15,152 nt of DNA, taken from an uncultured Kineothrix sp. (GTDB taxonomy: Bacteria; Bacillota; Clostridia; Lachnospirales; Lachnospiraceae). The notes beneath the pieces were generated by a model. That model was not told where the DNA came from and did no database searches. It worked only from the letters and a program-made list of their open reading frames with translations. The stretch spans positions 1 through 15,152 of the forward strand of contig CAJUSR010000043.1 in NCBI GenBank assembly GCA_910588855.1. Reading direction: 5' to 3'. The translations under genes and the position numbers were made by a program. The first letter of the stretch is position 1. Each line of letters begins with the position of its first letter. Positions 1-6,069 of the stretch are shown here, one piece after another.

Positions 1-1
1 T

Positions 2-100
2 TCCGGATGGCTCTCAAGCAGTAAACTGGTGGCTCCCAAGCAGGATAATATTCACATATATCACCGCATGGTAGATTTCATAAAAAAATTGAGCAAGTGA
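2..100 (+). CDS. 3' end of an unidentified gene (partial, cut by window start)
   Basis: From base 2 one plus-strand frame stays open for 32 codons and stops with TGA at 98-100. The translated tail contains KLVAPKQDNIHIYHRMVDF and ends in FIKKLSK, a mixed amphipathic composition that looks like a genuine protein C-terminus rather than chance reading. No domain can be named from so short a piece; an alpha/beta hydrolase-like C-terminal helix is one possibility but only a guess. A hairpin that could terminate it follows at 125-153. The gene converges on the minus-strand gene ending at 195. The other two plus frames are closed early. Confidence 0.42.
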   Translation, partial: SGWLSSSKLVAPKQDNIHIYHRMVDFIKKLSK

Positions 101-124
101 CTTTTATACGTTTTATACGATGGA

Positions 125-160
125 GTGGAGAATCTAACAGTAGATTACTCCACATTGTTG
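125..160 (+). terminator. Candidate terminator hairpin after the partial gene
   Basis: GTGGAGAATCTA (125-136) pairs with TAGATT-A-CTCCAC (141-153) through a 12-bp stem with one bulged A and a 4-nt loop, followed by ATTGTTGTG rather than a clean T run. A second small inverted repeat, ATTGTTG (154-160) and CAACAAT (169-175), sits immediately after. It lies between two convergent genes, where a terminator is expected. The weak T tract keeps confidence moderate. Confidence 0.42.
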
Positions 161-194
161 TGAATAACCAACAATCCGACTTTTCCGGTAACGG

Positions 195-629
195 TTAAAG
201 ATTTGCTTTTGAATACAAAATACTGATATTTTTATTTACATCATCCGACGATAAAATAGACTTCAATGCCTCTATAAATTCATCCCTATTCCGGCATGTA
301 TACTTTGGCCTAAACTTTTCTGCATCATCAATTGTATTGCTTCCTACCGTAATTGCAACCGGATAATCTTTTTCAGGCCTTGAATAAATAACCAACAACG
401 TATAGTTGTAATTATCCAACTGTGGCACCACAACCTCAAACACGGTAGCCAGATTATATTCTATTCCTTTATCCTGAGGATAAAATTTCATGTTAGTTAC
501 TTTTCCGTAAATAACACCCCCGGTTTTTTCCGACAGCCTATCTGCTTGTTCCTTTAAAATACTATTTGGCAACTCCTGTGTCATCTTTCTTAGTGATTTT
601 TCATCAAACTGCCATAAATCCAATTTCAT
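195..629 (-). CDS. Hypothetical protein, 144 aa, family not recognised
   Basis: An intact minus-strand frame starts at ATG 627-629, preceded by a strong AGAGGAGG ribosome binding site about 6 nt upstream, and stops with TAA at 195-197. The product is a soluble, mixed alpha/beta protein without signal peptide or membrane segment; a beta-rich middle (YNLATVFEVVVPQL, YTLLVIYSRP) is followed by a charged helical end. The gene is visibly richer in A and T than its neighbours, which can mark an accessory or recently acquired gene. The composition and small size would fit a bacterial immunity-type or toxin-associated protein, but nothing in the sequence proves this, and I do not recognise the family. 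The gene is real on RBS and coding character; its function is unknown. Confidence 0.75.
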   Translation of the reverse strand: MKLDLWQFDEKSLRKMTQELPNSILKEQADRLSEKTGGVIYGKVTNMKFYPQDKGIEYNLATVFEVVVPQLDNYNYTLLVIYSRPEKDYPVAITVGSNTIDDAEKFRPKYTCRNRDEFIEALKSILSSDDVNKNISILYSKANL

Positions 630-759
630 CCTATTCCTCCTCTAACTAATTGCAAATTTAATCGGTAAATGGTCTGAATATTTTGTATTATAAATTTTAG
701 TGTTTTTGAGCAGAGAAGCTTTTCCAACAATGCCATTTGACACCAAAATTCTAATTATA

Positions 760-800
760 CGAAAAATAGCCCTCCCAAAATAAATGGAAGGCCTATTTCG
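760..800 (-). terminator. Terminator downstream of the PH-domain gene
   Basis: On the minus strand CGAAATAG-GCCTTCC pairs with GGGAGGGC-TATTTTTCG across a loop of about 10 nt, and the 3' arm runs into TTTTT. It begins about 37 bp after the stop at 837, so it most likely ends transcription of the gene at 837-1217. The stem has one mismatch and a two-base bulge. Confidence 0.55.
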
Positions 801-836
801 CATAAAAGCTTATTTTTCAGAAGAGTCAACTGCCTC

Positions 837-1217
837 TCAATCATCCAAATCAAAATCCGAAGCGTCTATTCCGTCGGAACCGATATCCAATGTGTTTAAC
901 GTCCTGCGTTTCCTCCGCGCATCCTCTGATGCTTTCAAAATATAATCCTTGATTTCCTTGGCATTCTTAATCCTTTCCAGCATTAATTTCGGATGAGTCG
1001 TATCACCGGTATAGCATACTATCGTTCCAAGCCCGAATATCCTCTCCGCCAGCGATATTTGAAGTTCCACATCCTGAATCTTATACATATAACAGTTGTT
1101 TTCATACGTTTTCAATAATCCGCTGTTTATCACCACATCCTCTTCCCTCACTGTATATTTCGTGAATGTCCAAGGCAAACCGAAAAACAGCAGCCGTTTT
1201 CTTTCTACATATTCCAT
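837..1217 (-). CDS. Bacterial PH-domain (bPH2/DUF304-like) protein, 126 aa
   Basis: The start is ATG at 1215-1217 with GAGAGGAG about 8 nt upstream; the stop is TGA at 837-839. Residues about 3-75 show the pattern of small clostridial PH-domain proteins: ERKRLLFFGLPWTFTKY, a strand pair ending in a 'GLL' turn, then YKIQDVELQISLAERIFGLG, where the repeated basic/acidic 'I.DV...S..ERIFGLGTI' segment is the hallmark of the bPH2 (YdbS/YdbT-type) fold. No transmembrane helix is present, so unlike full YdbS proteins this one is cytosolic. The C-terminal 30 residues are a charged helix ending in an acidic tail (DASDFDLDD). The molecular role of this small family is unknown; membrane or protein interaction is an inference from the fold. 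It appears to be a single-gene unit with its own terminator. Confidence 0.78.
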   Translation of the reverse strand: MEYVERKRLLFFGLPWTFTKYTVREEDVVINSGLLKTYENNCYMYKIQDVELQISLAERIFGLGTIVCYTGDTTHPKLMLERIKNAKEIKDYILKASEDARRKRRTLNTLDIGSDGIDASDFDLDD

Positions 1218-1250
1218 TTCATTTCTCCTCTCTTCTATCGTTCTTTTCTA

Positions 1251-1282
1251 TAATATGAATCCCATTTAATATGAATCCTATT
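1251..1282. repeat. Two 16-bp direct repeats upstream of the PH-domain gene
   Basis: TAATATGAATCCCATT (1251-1266) is followed directly by TAATATGAATCCTATT (1267-1282), one substitution apart. On the minus strand the copy closer to the gene supplies a TATTAT box that could act as a -10, about 35 bp before the start at 1217. It could be a duplicated operator or only a small tandem duplication. Confidence 0.5.
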
Positions 1283-1306
1283 TGCCTTTTATCGAGAACC
1301 CCTTTT

Positions 1307-1466
1307 GATTTATATCATTCGTCCTTCTTAGTTAATATCGCGAATCTCTTTCGGCTTATATTATTCATCTTCCTCAGCTAATGCCTGTCAATCTTTTTGG
1401 CTTATATCATTCATCTTCCTCAGCTAATACCTGCCAATCTTTTCGGCTTATATCATCCGTCCTTTT
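1307..1466. repeat. Tandem array of 46-bp repeats 3' of the RNase H gene
   Basis: Three full 46-bp units lie at 1307-1352, 1353-1398 and 1399-1444; a fourth, degenerating unit begins at 1445 and runs into the 3' end of the RNase H gene (stop 1467). Units 2 and 3 differ at only four positions; unit 1 is more diverged. Key shared parts are GGCTTATAT-ATTCATC at the unit start and CAATCTTTT at its end. The period is not a multiple of three, so the array as a whole cannot code in one frame. It lies in the 249-bp gap between the RNase H gene and the PH-domain gene. Confidence 0.85.
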
Positions 1467-2129
1467 TCACCCATCGCACTCTTTCTGGATTTTAGGAATC
1501 CCGTTCCCGTTTATAAGGGCTGCTTTTGCCAGTTCGTCCGCCATATCGTTATATTTATTGTTTGTATGGGCGGCAATTTTCAAAAAAGAGATGCGGATGG
1601 ATTTCTTCCACTCGTTCATCGCTGCCGCATATTTTAGGGCGAGTTCATTTTTTGCCTTCCATTCTCCCTGCACCCATTTTTCAATACCGGCATAATCGTA
1701 TCGGAGTTCAACTTCCTGATAGCCATTGACCATCGCCCACTTCACGGCATACATGGCCCCCAGCATTTCCCCGGCAACATTCCTGATTGCCAGCGATGCC
1801 GGATTATCCCCATTCCCGGATTTTTCTATGATATCCCCGGACGGCATCAGCAAGATACACCCAAAGGAATATTTTTTCAGCTTATGGTCATAACTTCCGT
1901 CCACATAAGCGATAATTTTCTCAGGGCTTAATTCAAACCTTTCCTCCAACGCAGGCTCCACCAGACCTGTCTTTGTTCCCCCTACGTACTGCTCCGCTTC
2001 TTCTTTCGTCGAAAAGCTCTTATACTCTGCATTGTGATATCCTAAAATCATCTTCTGGCACTCCGGCCAGCTTTCAAATATCCCTGTCTGCATCCCTTTC
2101 CTGACTGCATAAAACTTTTTCTTTGCCAT
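1467..2129 (-). CDS. Viroplasmin-domain ribonuclease H (RNase HI type), 220 aa
   Basis: This enzyme cleaves the RNA strand of RNA:DNA hybrids, as in R-loops and Okazaki primers. Residues about 4-50 form the viroplasmin/hybrid-binding domain (FYAVRKGMQTGIFESWPEC, then YKSFSTKEEAEQYV), and residues about 71-205 the RNase HI fold. The catalytic set is complete: D77 (YVDGS), E121 (AGEMLGA), D145 (RYDYAGIEKW), H188 (AAHTNNKYN) and D198 (ADELAK). Length and domain order match the viroplasmin-family RNase H proteins annotated in many Clostridia. The start ATG at 2127-2129 has GGGAGGA 5 nt upstream. After the TGA stop the same frame stays open for 19 more codons into the 46-bp array; that is probably chance. 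No clear terminator follows. Confidence 0.92.
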   Translation of the reverse strand: MAKKKFYAVRKGMQTGIFESWPECQKMILGYHNAEYKSFSTKEEAEQYVGGTKTGLVEPALEERFELSPEKIIAYVDGSYDHKLKKYSFGCILLMPSGDIIEKSGNGDNPASLAIRNVAGEMLGAMYAVKWAMVNGYQEVELRYDYAGIEKWVQGEWKAKNELALKYAAAMNEWKKSIRISFLKIAAHTNNKYNDMADELAKAALINGNGIPKIQKECDG

Positions 2130-2295
2130 CCAGTCCTCCCTTATTTTAATATACCCTCATATCATCCTTTTGCGTTCCATTCTATTTTCTATTATTCATA
2201 TCCATCCGCAGGCAGAGGAACTGTTTCTATTTTACAACATCCCCCATCGAAAAACAAATCCTTCTTCAAAATTTTATAAAAACGCTTTTTTCAAG

Positions 2296-2324
2296 TTGAA
2301 AGCGCCATTCCATTATGTTATCAT
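2296..2324 (+). promoter_or_regulatory. Sigma-A-type promoter of the nitroreductase gene
   Basis: TTGAAA (2296-2301), a 17-bp spacer and TATCAT (2319-2324) make a good vegetative promoter, one mismatch from consensus in each box. Transcription would begin near 2331, giving a leader of roughly 100 nt before the ATG at 2430. The 300-bp gap at 2130-2429 between divergent genes holds no gene that I can support; its short open frames lack ribosome binding sites. Confidence 0.6.
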
Positions 2325-2429
2325 AAAAGAAACATGCCCAACAAAAACAGATTTGTACCAAAAACAATCCGGGGTACATATTGCACCAACACCGCCAATG
2401 GACGGACAGCGGCTTAAAGGAGGTAAAGA

Positions 2430-2969
2430 ATGACAGCAAAAGAATGTATCAAAGGACGCAGGAGCATCCGCAAATTTACGGCACAGCCTATCGACCATTC
2501 CTTGCTTGCGGAAATTATTGAAACGGCATCCTACTCCCCTAGCTGGAAGAATACACAGATTACACGTTATATTGCAGTAGAAGGCGAATTAAAAGATAAA
2601 ATTGCCGATGAATGCACTTCCGCATTCCCCAATAACGGAGCTATTATCAAAGGCGCTCCTATGCTGATTGTCGTAACTGCCATTAAAAACAGATGCGGCT
2701 ATGAAAGGGATGGTTCCTTTACCACCAGAAGAGGGGATTCCTGGCAAATGTTCGATGCCGGCATCGCATCCCAGTCTTTCTGCCTCGCCGCTTATGAACA
2801 AGGCATCGGCAGCGTGATTGAAGGCATTTTTGACGATGAAAAAACAGGCCGGCTTCTCCAGCTTCCTGAAGACAGGGAAGTCATTGCCCTTATTCCCATC
2901 GGATATCCCGCAGAGGAACCGGCTGCACCAAGACGTAAGCCGGTAGAGGATTTATTATCTTATATGTAA
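2430..2969 (+). CDS. Nitroreductase-family flavoprotein, 179 aa
   Basis: An FMN-dependent NAD(P)H oxidoreductase of the nitroreductase fold, expected in the cytosol as a homodimer. RRSIRKF (residues 10-16) is the N-terminal FMN-phosphate motif, SPSWKNTQ (36-43) the second flavin-contacting segment, and the helix WQMFDAGIASQSFCLAA with the following QGIGSVIEGIF matches the family's 'D.G...Q...LAA...G.GS' core. The C-terminus IPIGYPAEEPAAPRRKPVED is also typical. The start is fixed by AAAGGAGGTAAAGA before ATG 2430. It appears to be a single-gene unit with its own promoter and terminator. The physiological substrate (nitro compound, quinone, flavin or a biosynthetic intermediate) cannot be told from sequence. 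Confidence 0.9.
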   Translation: MTAKECIKGRRSIRKFTAQPIDHSLLAEIIETASYSPSWKNTQITRYIAVEGELKDKIADECTSAFPNNGAIIKGAPMLIVVTAIKNRCGYERDGSFTTRRGDSWQMFDAGIASQSFCLAAYEQGIGSVIEGIFDDEKTGRLLQLPEDREVIALIPIGYPAEEPAAPRRKPVEDLLSYM

Positions 2970-2985
2970 GCAAAAAACAAAATAC

Positions 2986-3020
2986 AAATCGAAGAGAATC
3001 CATTTTCTCTTCGATTTTGT
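2986..3020 (+). terminator. Rho-independent terminator of the nitroreductase gene
   Basis: AAATCGAAGAGAA (2986-2998) pairs perfectly over 13 bp with TTCTCTTCGATTT (3005-3017) across a 6-nt loop, and the 3' arm ends in a short T-rich stretch (TTTTGTT). It starts 17 bp after the TAA stop. Confidence 0.8.
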
Positions 3021-3065
3021 TACGATAAGCCGCCATACAGGATTTACGGGCGGTTAGCAGCAAAT

Positions 3066-3259
3066 CAATGTCATTTAGTTAACGGTACCGGACGCCGTGA
3101 GGAGCATAAAATGCTCCGTCACCACGCTTTCGCTCGGTAAAAAACGTAGCGGACACTAAACTCGTGAGGAACCTCGTTAAGTGCCGACGCTTTTTAACGG
3201 GTTCCTTGAGCATTTTATGTTCCTCACGGCGCAGTCAAGACGCTAACTAAATGACATTG
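3066..3259. repeat. 194-bp palindromic repeat element (copy 1), MITE-like or structured-RNA type
   Basis: The ends are exact 16-bp inverted repeats: CAATGTCATTTAGTTA (3066-3081) and TAACTAAATGACATTG (3244-3259). After an unpaired interval a second inner pair matches over 24 bp, 3093-3116 with 3208-3231, with only a G-T wobble at 3104/3220. The middle (about 3117-3207) contains further weaker complementary pieces. The first 55 bp recur at 15098-15152 with two substitutions, so this is a dispersed repeat. No transposase is encoded; one 44-codon minus-strand frame (3079-3213) exists. CAGCAAAT occurs on both sides (3058-3065 and 3262-3269) and could be a target-site duplication, though two extra bases separate it from the right end. 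The element sits between the nitroreductase terminator and pyrB, about 80 bp before the pyrB start, so it could also affect pyrB expression. Confidence 0.85.
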
Positions 3260-3340
3260 GACAGCAAATTGGGTGTTCCCGCAACGCTCAATTGCATTTT
3301 TCCAAATATATAGAACATAGAATAGAAAGGAATATTTTTC

Positions 3341-4252
3341 ATGAGGCATTTAATGAGTCCCCTCGATTTTACGGTGGAAGAATTGGATAAACTTTTCGAC
3401 CTCGCCAACGATATTGAAAACAATATGCAAAAATATGCAAAAATGTGTGAAGGCAAAAAGCTTGCCACCTGTTTTTACGAGCCAAGTACGAGGACAAGGT
3501 TAAGCTTTGAATCCGCAATGTTGAATCTGGGAGGCAGCGTTATCGGCTTTTCCGACGCAGGCTCCTCTTCCGCCTCCAAAGGCGAAAGCGTCTCCGACAC
3601 TATCCGTGTCATTTCCTGCTTTGCGGACATCTGTGCTATGCGCCATCACAAAGAAGGCGCCCCAATGGTTGCGGCGGAAAAATCTACCATCCCGGTCATT
3701 AATGCCGGAGACGGCGGGCACCAGCATCCTACACAGACTTTAACGGACTTGCTTACTATCCGTTCCCTAAAAGGCTCCCTTGGACACTTTACAATCGGCC
3801 TTTGCGGCGATTTAAAGTTCGGCAGGACAGTCCATTCCTTAATTAATGCCCTCGTCCGCTACCCGGATGTTCATTTCATCTTCATTTCACCTCAGGAACT
3901 GCGAGTTCCGGATTATATTATCGAAATGCTGAAGGAAAAAGGCATCCCTTATGAAGAAGTAATCCGGTTGGAAGAAATTATGCCCCGTCTTGACTTCCTT
4001 TATATGACAAGGGTACAAAAAGAACGTTTCTTTAACGAAGAAGACTATGTCCGTTTAAAGGACTTTTACATATTGAACAAAGATAAAATGGATTTGGCAA
4101 AAAAAGATATGCTCGTCCTTCATCCCCTTCCAAGGGTAAACGAAATCTCCGTGGAAGTCGATAATGACCCAAGAGCCGCTTATTTCAAGCAAGTGCAATA
4201 CGGTGTCTATGTACGGATGGCGCTGATTCTCACTTTGCTGGAATATGCTTAA
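3341..4252 (+). CDS. pyrB: Aspartate carbamoyltransferase, catalytic subunit
   Basis: PyrB joins carbamoyl phosphate and L-aspartate to give N-carbamoyl-L-aspartate, the committed step of pyrimidine synthesis in the cytosol. The 303-aa length is normal. Visible motifs are STRTRLSFESAM (residues 49-60, carbamoyl-phosphate binding), SASKGES with K80, NAGDGGHQHPTQTLTDLL (121-138), GDLKFGRTVHSL (156-167) of the aspartate domain, and HPLPRVNEI (261-269). All expected active-site residues appear intact. The start ATG 3341 has AGAAAGGA 9 nt upstream. pyrI follows after 107 bp, so the holoenzyme would be the regulated PyrB-PyrI type. I see no PyrR attenuator; the only notable upstream structure is the palindromic element at 3066-3259, and no convincing promoter lies between it and the gene. 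Confidence 0.97.
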   Translation: MRHLMSPLDFTVEELDKLFDLANDIENNMQKYAKMCEGKKLATCFYEPSTRTRLSFESAMLNLGGSVIGFSDAGSSSASKGESVSDTIRVISCFADICAMRHHKEGAPMVAAEKSTIPVINAGDGGHQHPTQTLTDLLTIRSLKGSLGHFTIGLCGDLKFGRTVHSLINALVRYPDVHFIFISPQELRVPDYIIEMLKEKGIPYEEVIRLEEIMPRLDFLYMTRVQKERFFNEEDYVRLKDFYILNKDKMDLAKKDMLVLHPLPRVNEISVEVDNDPRAAYFKQVQYGVYVRMALILTLLEYA

Positions 4253-4359
4253 AGCGTTGCTATGTATATTGCCATGCATTCGGAAGCGGAACTGTCATTT
4301 TAAAATATCCAAAAATCCATCCCGGAATGGAAAGCCGGCAAAGGAGGTATACTTATACT

Positions 4360-4791
4360 ATGTTAAATGTAGGAAAAATTGAAGAAGGCTTTGTTTTAGA
4401 CCATATCGAAGCGGGCAAAAGCCTTTCCCTCTATCATCATTTGCAGCTGGACAAATTGGATTGCCCGGTTGCCATTATTAAAAATGCAAGGAGCAACAAA
4501 AAGGGGAAAAAAGACATTTTGAAAGTGGAATGCGACATTAATACCCTTGATTTAGACGTTTTGGCATTTATCGACCACAATATCACCGTCAATGTCATAA
4601 AAGACGGGGAAATCGTGGACAAAAAAGAACTTACCCTCCCAAAGGAAATCCGTAATATTATCAAATGCAAGAACCCGCGTTGCATCACTTCCATCGAGCA
4701 GGAGCTGCCCCACATTTTTGTCCTCTCCGATGAAAAGAAAGAGATTTACCGCTGCAAATATTGTGAAGAAAAATACGGCAAACGGCTGTAA
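4360..4791 (+). CDS. pyrI: Aspartate carbamoyltransferase, regulatory subunit
   Basis: PyrI binds nucleotide effectors and holds PyrB trimers together in the allosteric holoenzyme. The protein is 143 aa. The N-terminal allosteric domain (about 1-95) begins MLNVGKIEEGFVLDHIEAGK, which matches the family; the C-terminal zinc domain has the four cysteines in the required order and spacing: C103 and C108 (CKNPRC), C132 and C135 (CKYC). I chose ATG 4360 because AAAGGAGG lies just upstream at the right distance and because the family starts here; the in-frame ATG at 4327 would add 11 residues that include the ribosome binding site. The gene ends 25 bp before the PHP gene, in one operon with pyrB. 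Confidence 0.96.
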   Translation: MLNVGKIEEGFVLDHIEAGKSLSLYHHLQLDKLDCPVAIIKNARSNKKGKKDILKVECDINTLDLDVLAFIDHNITVNVIKDGEIVDKKELTLPKEIRNIIKCKNPRCITSIEQELPHIFVLSDEKKEIYRCKYCEEKYGKRL

Positions 4792-4816
4792 AACCAACAT
4801 AGAAAGAAGGTATAAT

Positions 4817-5689
4817 GTGAAACTGGATATGCACTGCCACACAAAAGAAGGTTCCCTGGACGGTAAAATCACCCTTTATGAAACAATCCTCTCGCTGCGC
4901 GAAAAAGGATATCAAGGTATGTTGATTACAGACCACAACTCCTACAAGGCATACCGCCATTATGAAAAGAACATAAAAGGCCGCTACAAGGAACTGGAAG
5001 ACTTTACTGTCCTCAAAGGCATTGAATACGACACCATTGATGCCGGGCATATTATTGTCATTATGCCCACAGGGGTAAAACTGCCCCTTTTGGAACTGCG
5101 TGGGCTCCCTGTCAATCCGCTCATCGACATTGTCCACCATTTCGGCGGCATTTTAGGGCCCGCACATCCTTGCGGCGAAAAATATTTAAGCCTCATGAAT
5201 ACCAGAAGGGGCAGAAAAAGCCGAAATTTGACCGCTCGTTTCGATTTTATTGAGACTTATAACGCCTGCGAATCGCCCGAATCCAACCAGGCTGCCGCAG
5301 ATTTGGCAGAACGTTTCGGAAAACCTGGAATCGGTGGAAGCGATTCCCATAAGGAGCTATGCGCCGGTATGGGATATACGATGATTGATGCCGAAATCAA
5401 AGACGAAACCGATTTGATACATGCCCTCCGCTCCGAAACAGCTGTAAGTTCCGGCGGGGAACGATATATGTTCACAACCAAACAGCGTATCGGACGGATG
5501 AACGACGTTCTTGTCTATTCTTTTTGGTTCTACAACAAATTTCTGGCATTGTATAAGCGACATAAACGTCAGGTGGAACTAAAGGAAAACAACCTATATG
5601 GATACCGCTCTGCCCGCCGGCATTTCTTCCTCAAGCGCCGGGCATCCGGTTCTTTCCTGCATTCCTACTCCCACCAAAAGGGCGCCTGA
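4817..5689 (+). CDS. PHP-domain metal-dependent phosphoesterase, 290 aa
   Basis: A PHP-superfamily hydrolase expected to bind two or three metal ions and cleave phosphoester bonds. Ligand motifs are HCH (H6, H8), TDHNS (D39, H40), GIEY (E70), the AHP of GPAHPCG (H117), ETYN (E146) and GSDSH (D176, H178). The start is GTG 4817-4819, with GAAAGAAGG 6 nt upstream; the frame is open further 5' but that stretch overlaps pyrI and has no ribosome binding site. Residues about 225-290 are a basic, aromatic tail (VLVYSFWFYNKFLALYKRH and onward) outside the PHP fold. Only 25 bp separate it from pyrI, so it is probably co-transcribed with pyrBI. Its substrate is unknown; relatives include tryptophanyl-phosphate, histidinol-phosphate and nucleotide phosphatases. 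Confidence 0.85.
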   Translation: MKLDMHCHTKEGSLDGKITLYETILSLREKGYQGMLITDHNSYKAYRHYEKNIKGRYKELEDFTVLKGIEYDTIDAGHIIVIMPTGVKLPLLELRGLPVNPLIDIVHHFGGILGPAHPCGEKYLSLMNTRRGRKSRNLTARFDFIETYNACESPESNQAAADLAERFGKPGIGGSDSHKELCAGMGYTMIDAEIKDETDLIHALRSETAVSSGGERYMFTTKQRIGRMNDVLVYSFWFYNKFLALYKRHKRQVELKENNLYGYRSARRHFFLKRRASGSFLHSYSHQKGA

Positions 5690-5733
5690 TTCTTTGTCTG
5701 CTGTGTTCCTCATTGCAGAGATAAATACGTATG

Positions 5734-5825
5734 GCAATGTACGTACGGCAATAACACGTGTAGCAATATACGTACAGCAATAACACGTGTGGCAATGTAC
5801 GTACGGCAATAGCACGTGTGGCAAT
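5734..5825. repeat. 29-bp tandem repeats built of alternating small palindromes
   Basis: Three 29-bp units (5734-5762, 5763-5791, 5792-5820) plus the first 5 bp of a fourth. Each unit is itself double: GCAAT followed by a TACGTA-type palindrome, then GCAAT followed by ACACGTGT or GCACGTGT. GCAAT therefore recurs at 5734, 5748, 5763, 5777, 5792, 5806 and 5821, alternately 14 and 15 bp apart, and an ATACGTAT palindrome precedes the first. The array starts 45 bp after the PHP gene stop. Confidence 0.85.
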
Positions 5826-5844
5826 ATTTGGCACAACCTGGCAA

Positions 5845-5878
5845 TCAAATACCCCGCTGCAAGCAACGGGGTATTTGA
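5845..5878. terminator. Strong hairpin, probable 3' end of the pyrBI-PHP transcript
   Basis: TCAAATACCCCG (5845-5856) and CGGGGTATTTGA (5867-5878) form a perfect 12-bp stem around a 10-nt loop. There is no T run on either strand, so it is not a canonical intrinsic terminator; it may protect a 3' end or belong to a repetitive intergenic element together with the hairpin that follows at 5880-5938. Confidence 0.5.
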
Positions 5879-5879
5879 C

Positions 5880-5938
5880 CCTCGCGGCAGTCGCCAAATG
5901 TCTGCAAGCAGCCACTTGGCTCGTTGCTCGCGGGAATA
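5880..5938. other. Long imperfect hairpin next to the perfect hairpin
   Basis: GCCAAATG (5894-5901) can pair with CACTTGGC (5914-5921) allowing one G-T pair, and flanking CTCGCGG and GCTCGCGGG segments give weaker outer pairing. The sequence is distinctly GC-rich against AT-rich surroundings, which suggests an inserted or conserved intergenic module. Function is not evident. Confidence 0.35.
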
Positions 5939-5968
5939 AAAAATGAAATGTCAGAATAAATGAAGGTA

Positions 5969-6020
5969 AAATAAGGCTGCCTCGATGGATAAATGTTAAT
6001 TCATTGAGACAGCCTTATTT
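5969..6020 (-). terminator. Probable bidirectional terminator
   Basis: AAATAAGGCTG (5969-5979) pairs with CAGCCTTATTT (6010-6020); the pairing continues inward through CTCGATG and CATTGAG with one C-A mismatch and one G-T pair, giving a stem of about 19 bp. On the minus strand the 3' arm reads into TTATTTTA, so it best serves the minus-strand operon that ends at 6183. The plus side is also T-rich, so it may work in both directions. Confidence 0.65.
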
Positions 6021-6069
6021 ATGAATATTTGTTAATCTATTAAGTTACATTTTTATGATACATCTATAT

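Noticed and set aside
1307..1466. CRISPR-like array
   Set aside because: The units are contiguous 46-bp tandem copies without unique spacers, and there are no cas genes; the same holds for the 29-bp and 15-bp arrays.
2170..2433. 87-codon plus-strand frame before the nitroreductase gene
   Set aside because: No ribosome binding site; it spans the promoter and the AAAGGAGG of the nitroreductase gene.
3260..3340. Pyrimidine-responsive attenuator or PyrR-binding leader before pyrB
   Set aside because: No terminator/antiterminator pair or recognisable PyrR-binding loop is visible; the only large structure is the dispersed palindromic element, which also occurs far from pyrB.
4718..4816. Longer 323-residue form of the PHP protein overlapping pyrI
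   Set aside because: The added 33 residues lie over the pyrI zinc-domain codons and have no ribosome binding site; the GTG at 4817 has one and begins the conserved KLDMHCH motif.
5594..5915. Minus-strand frames of 90-94 codons with repeated Cys/Tyr/Arg segments
   Set aside because: They read through the 29-bp array and the opposite strand of the PHP gene, with no ribosome binding site; the repeated residues come from the DNA repeat.
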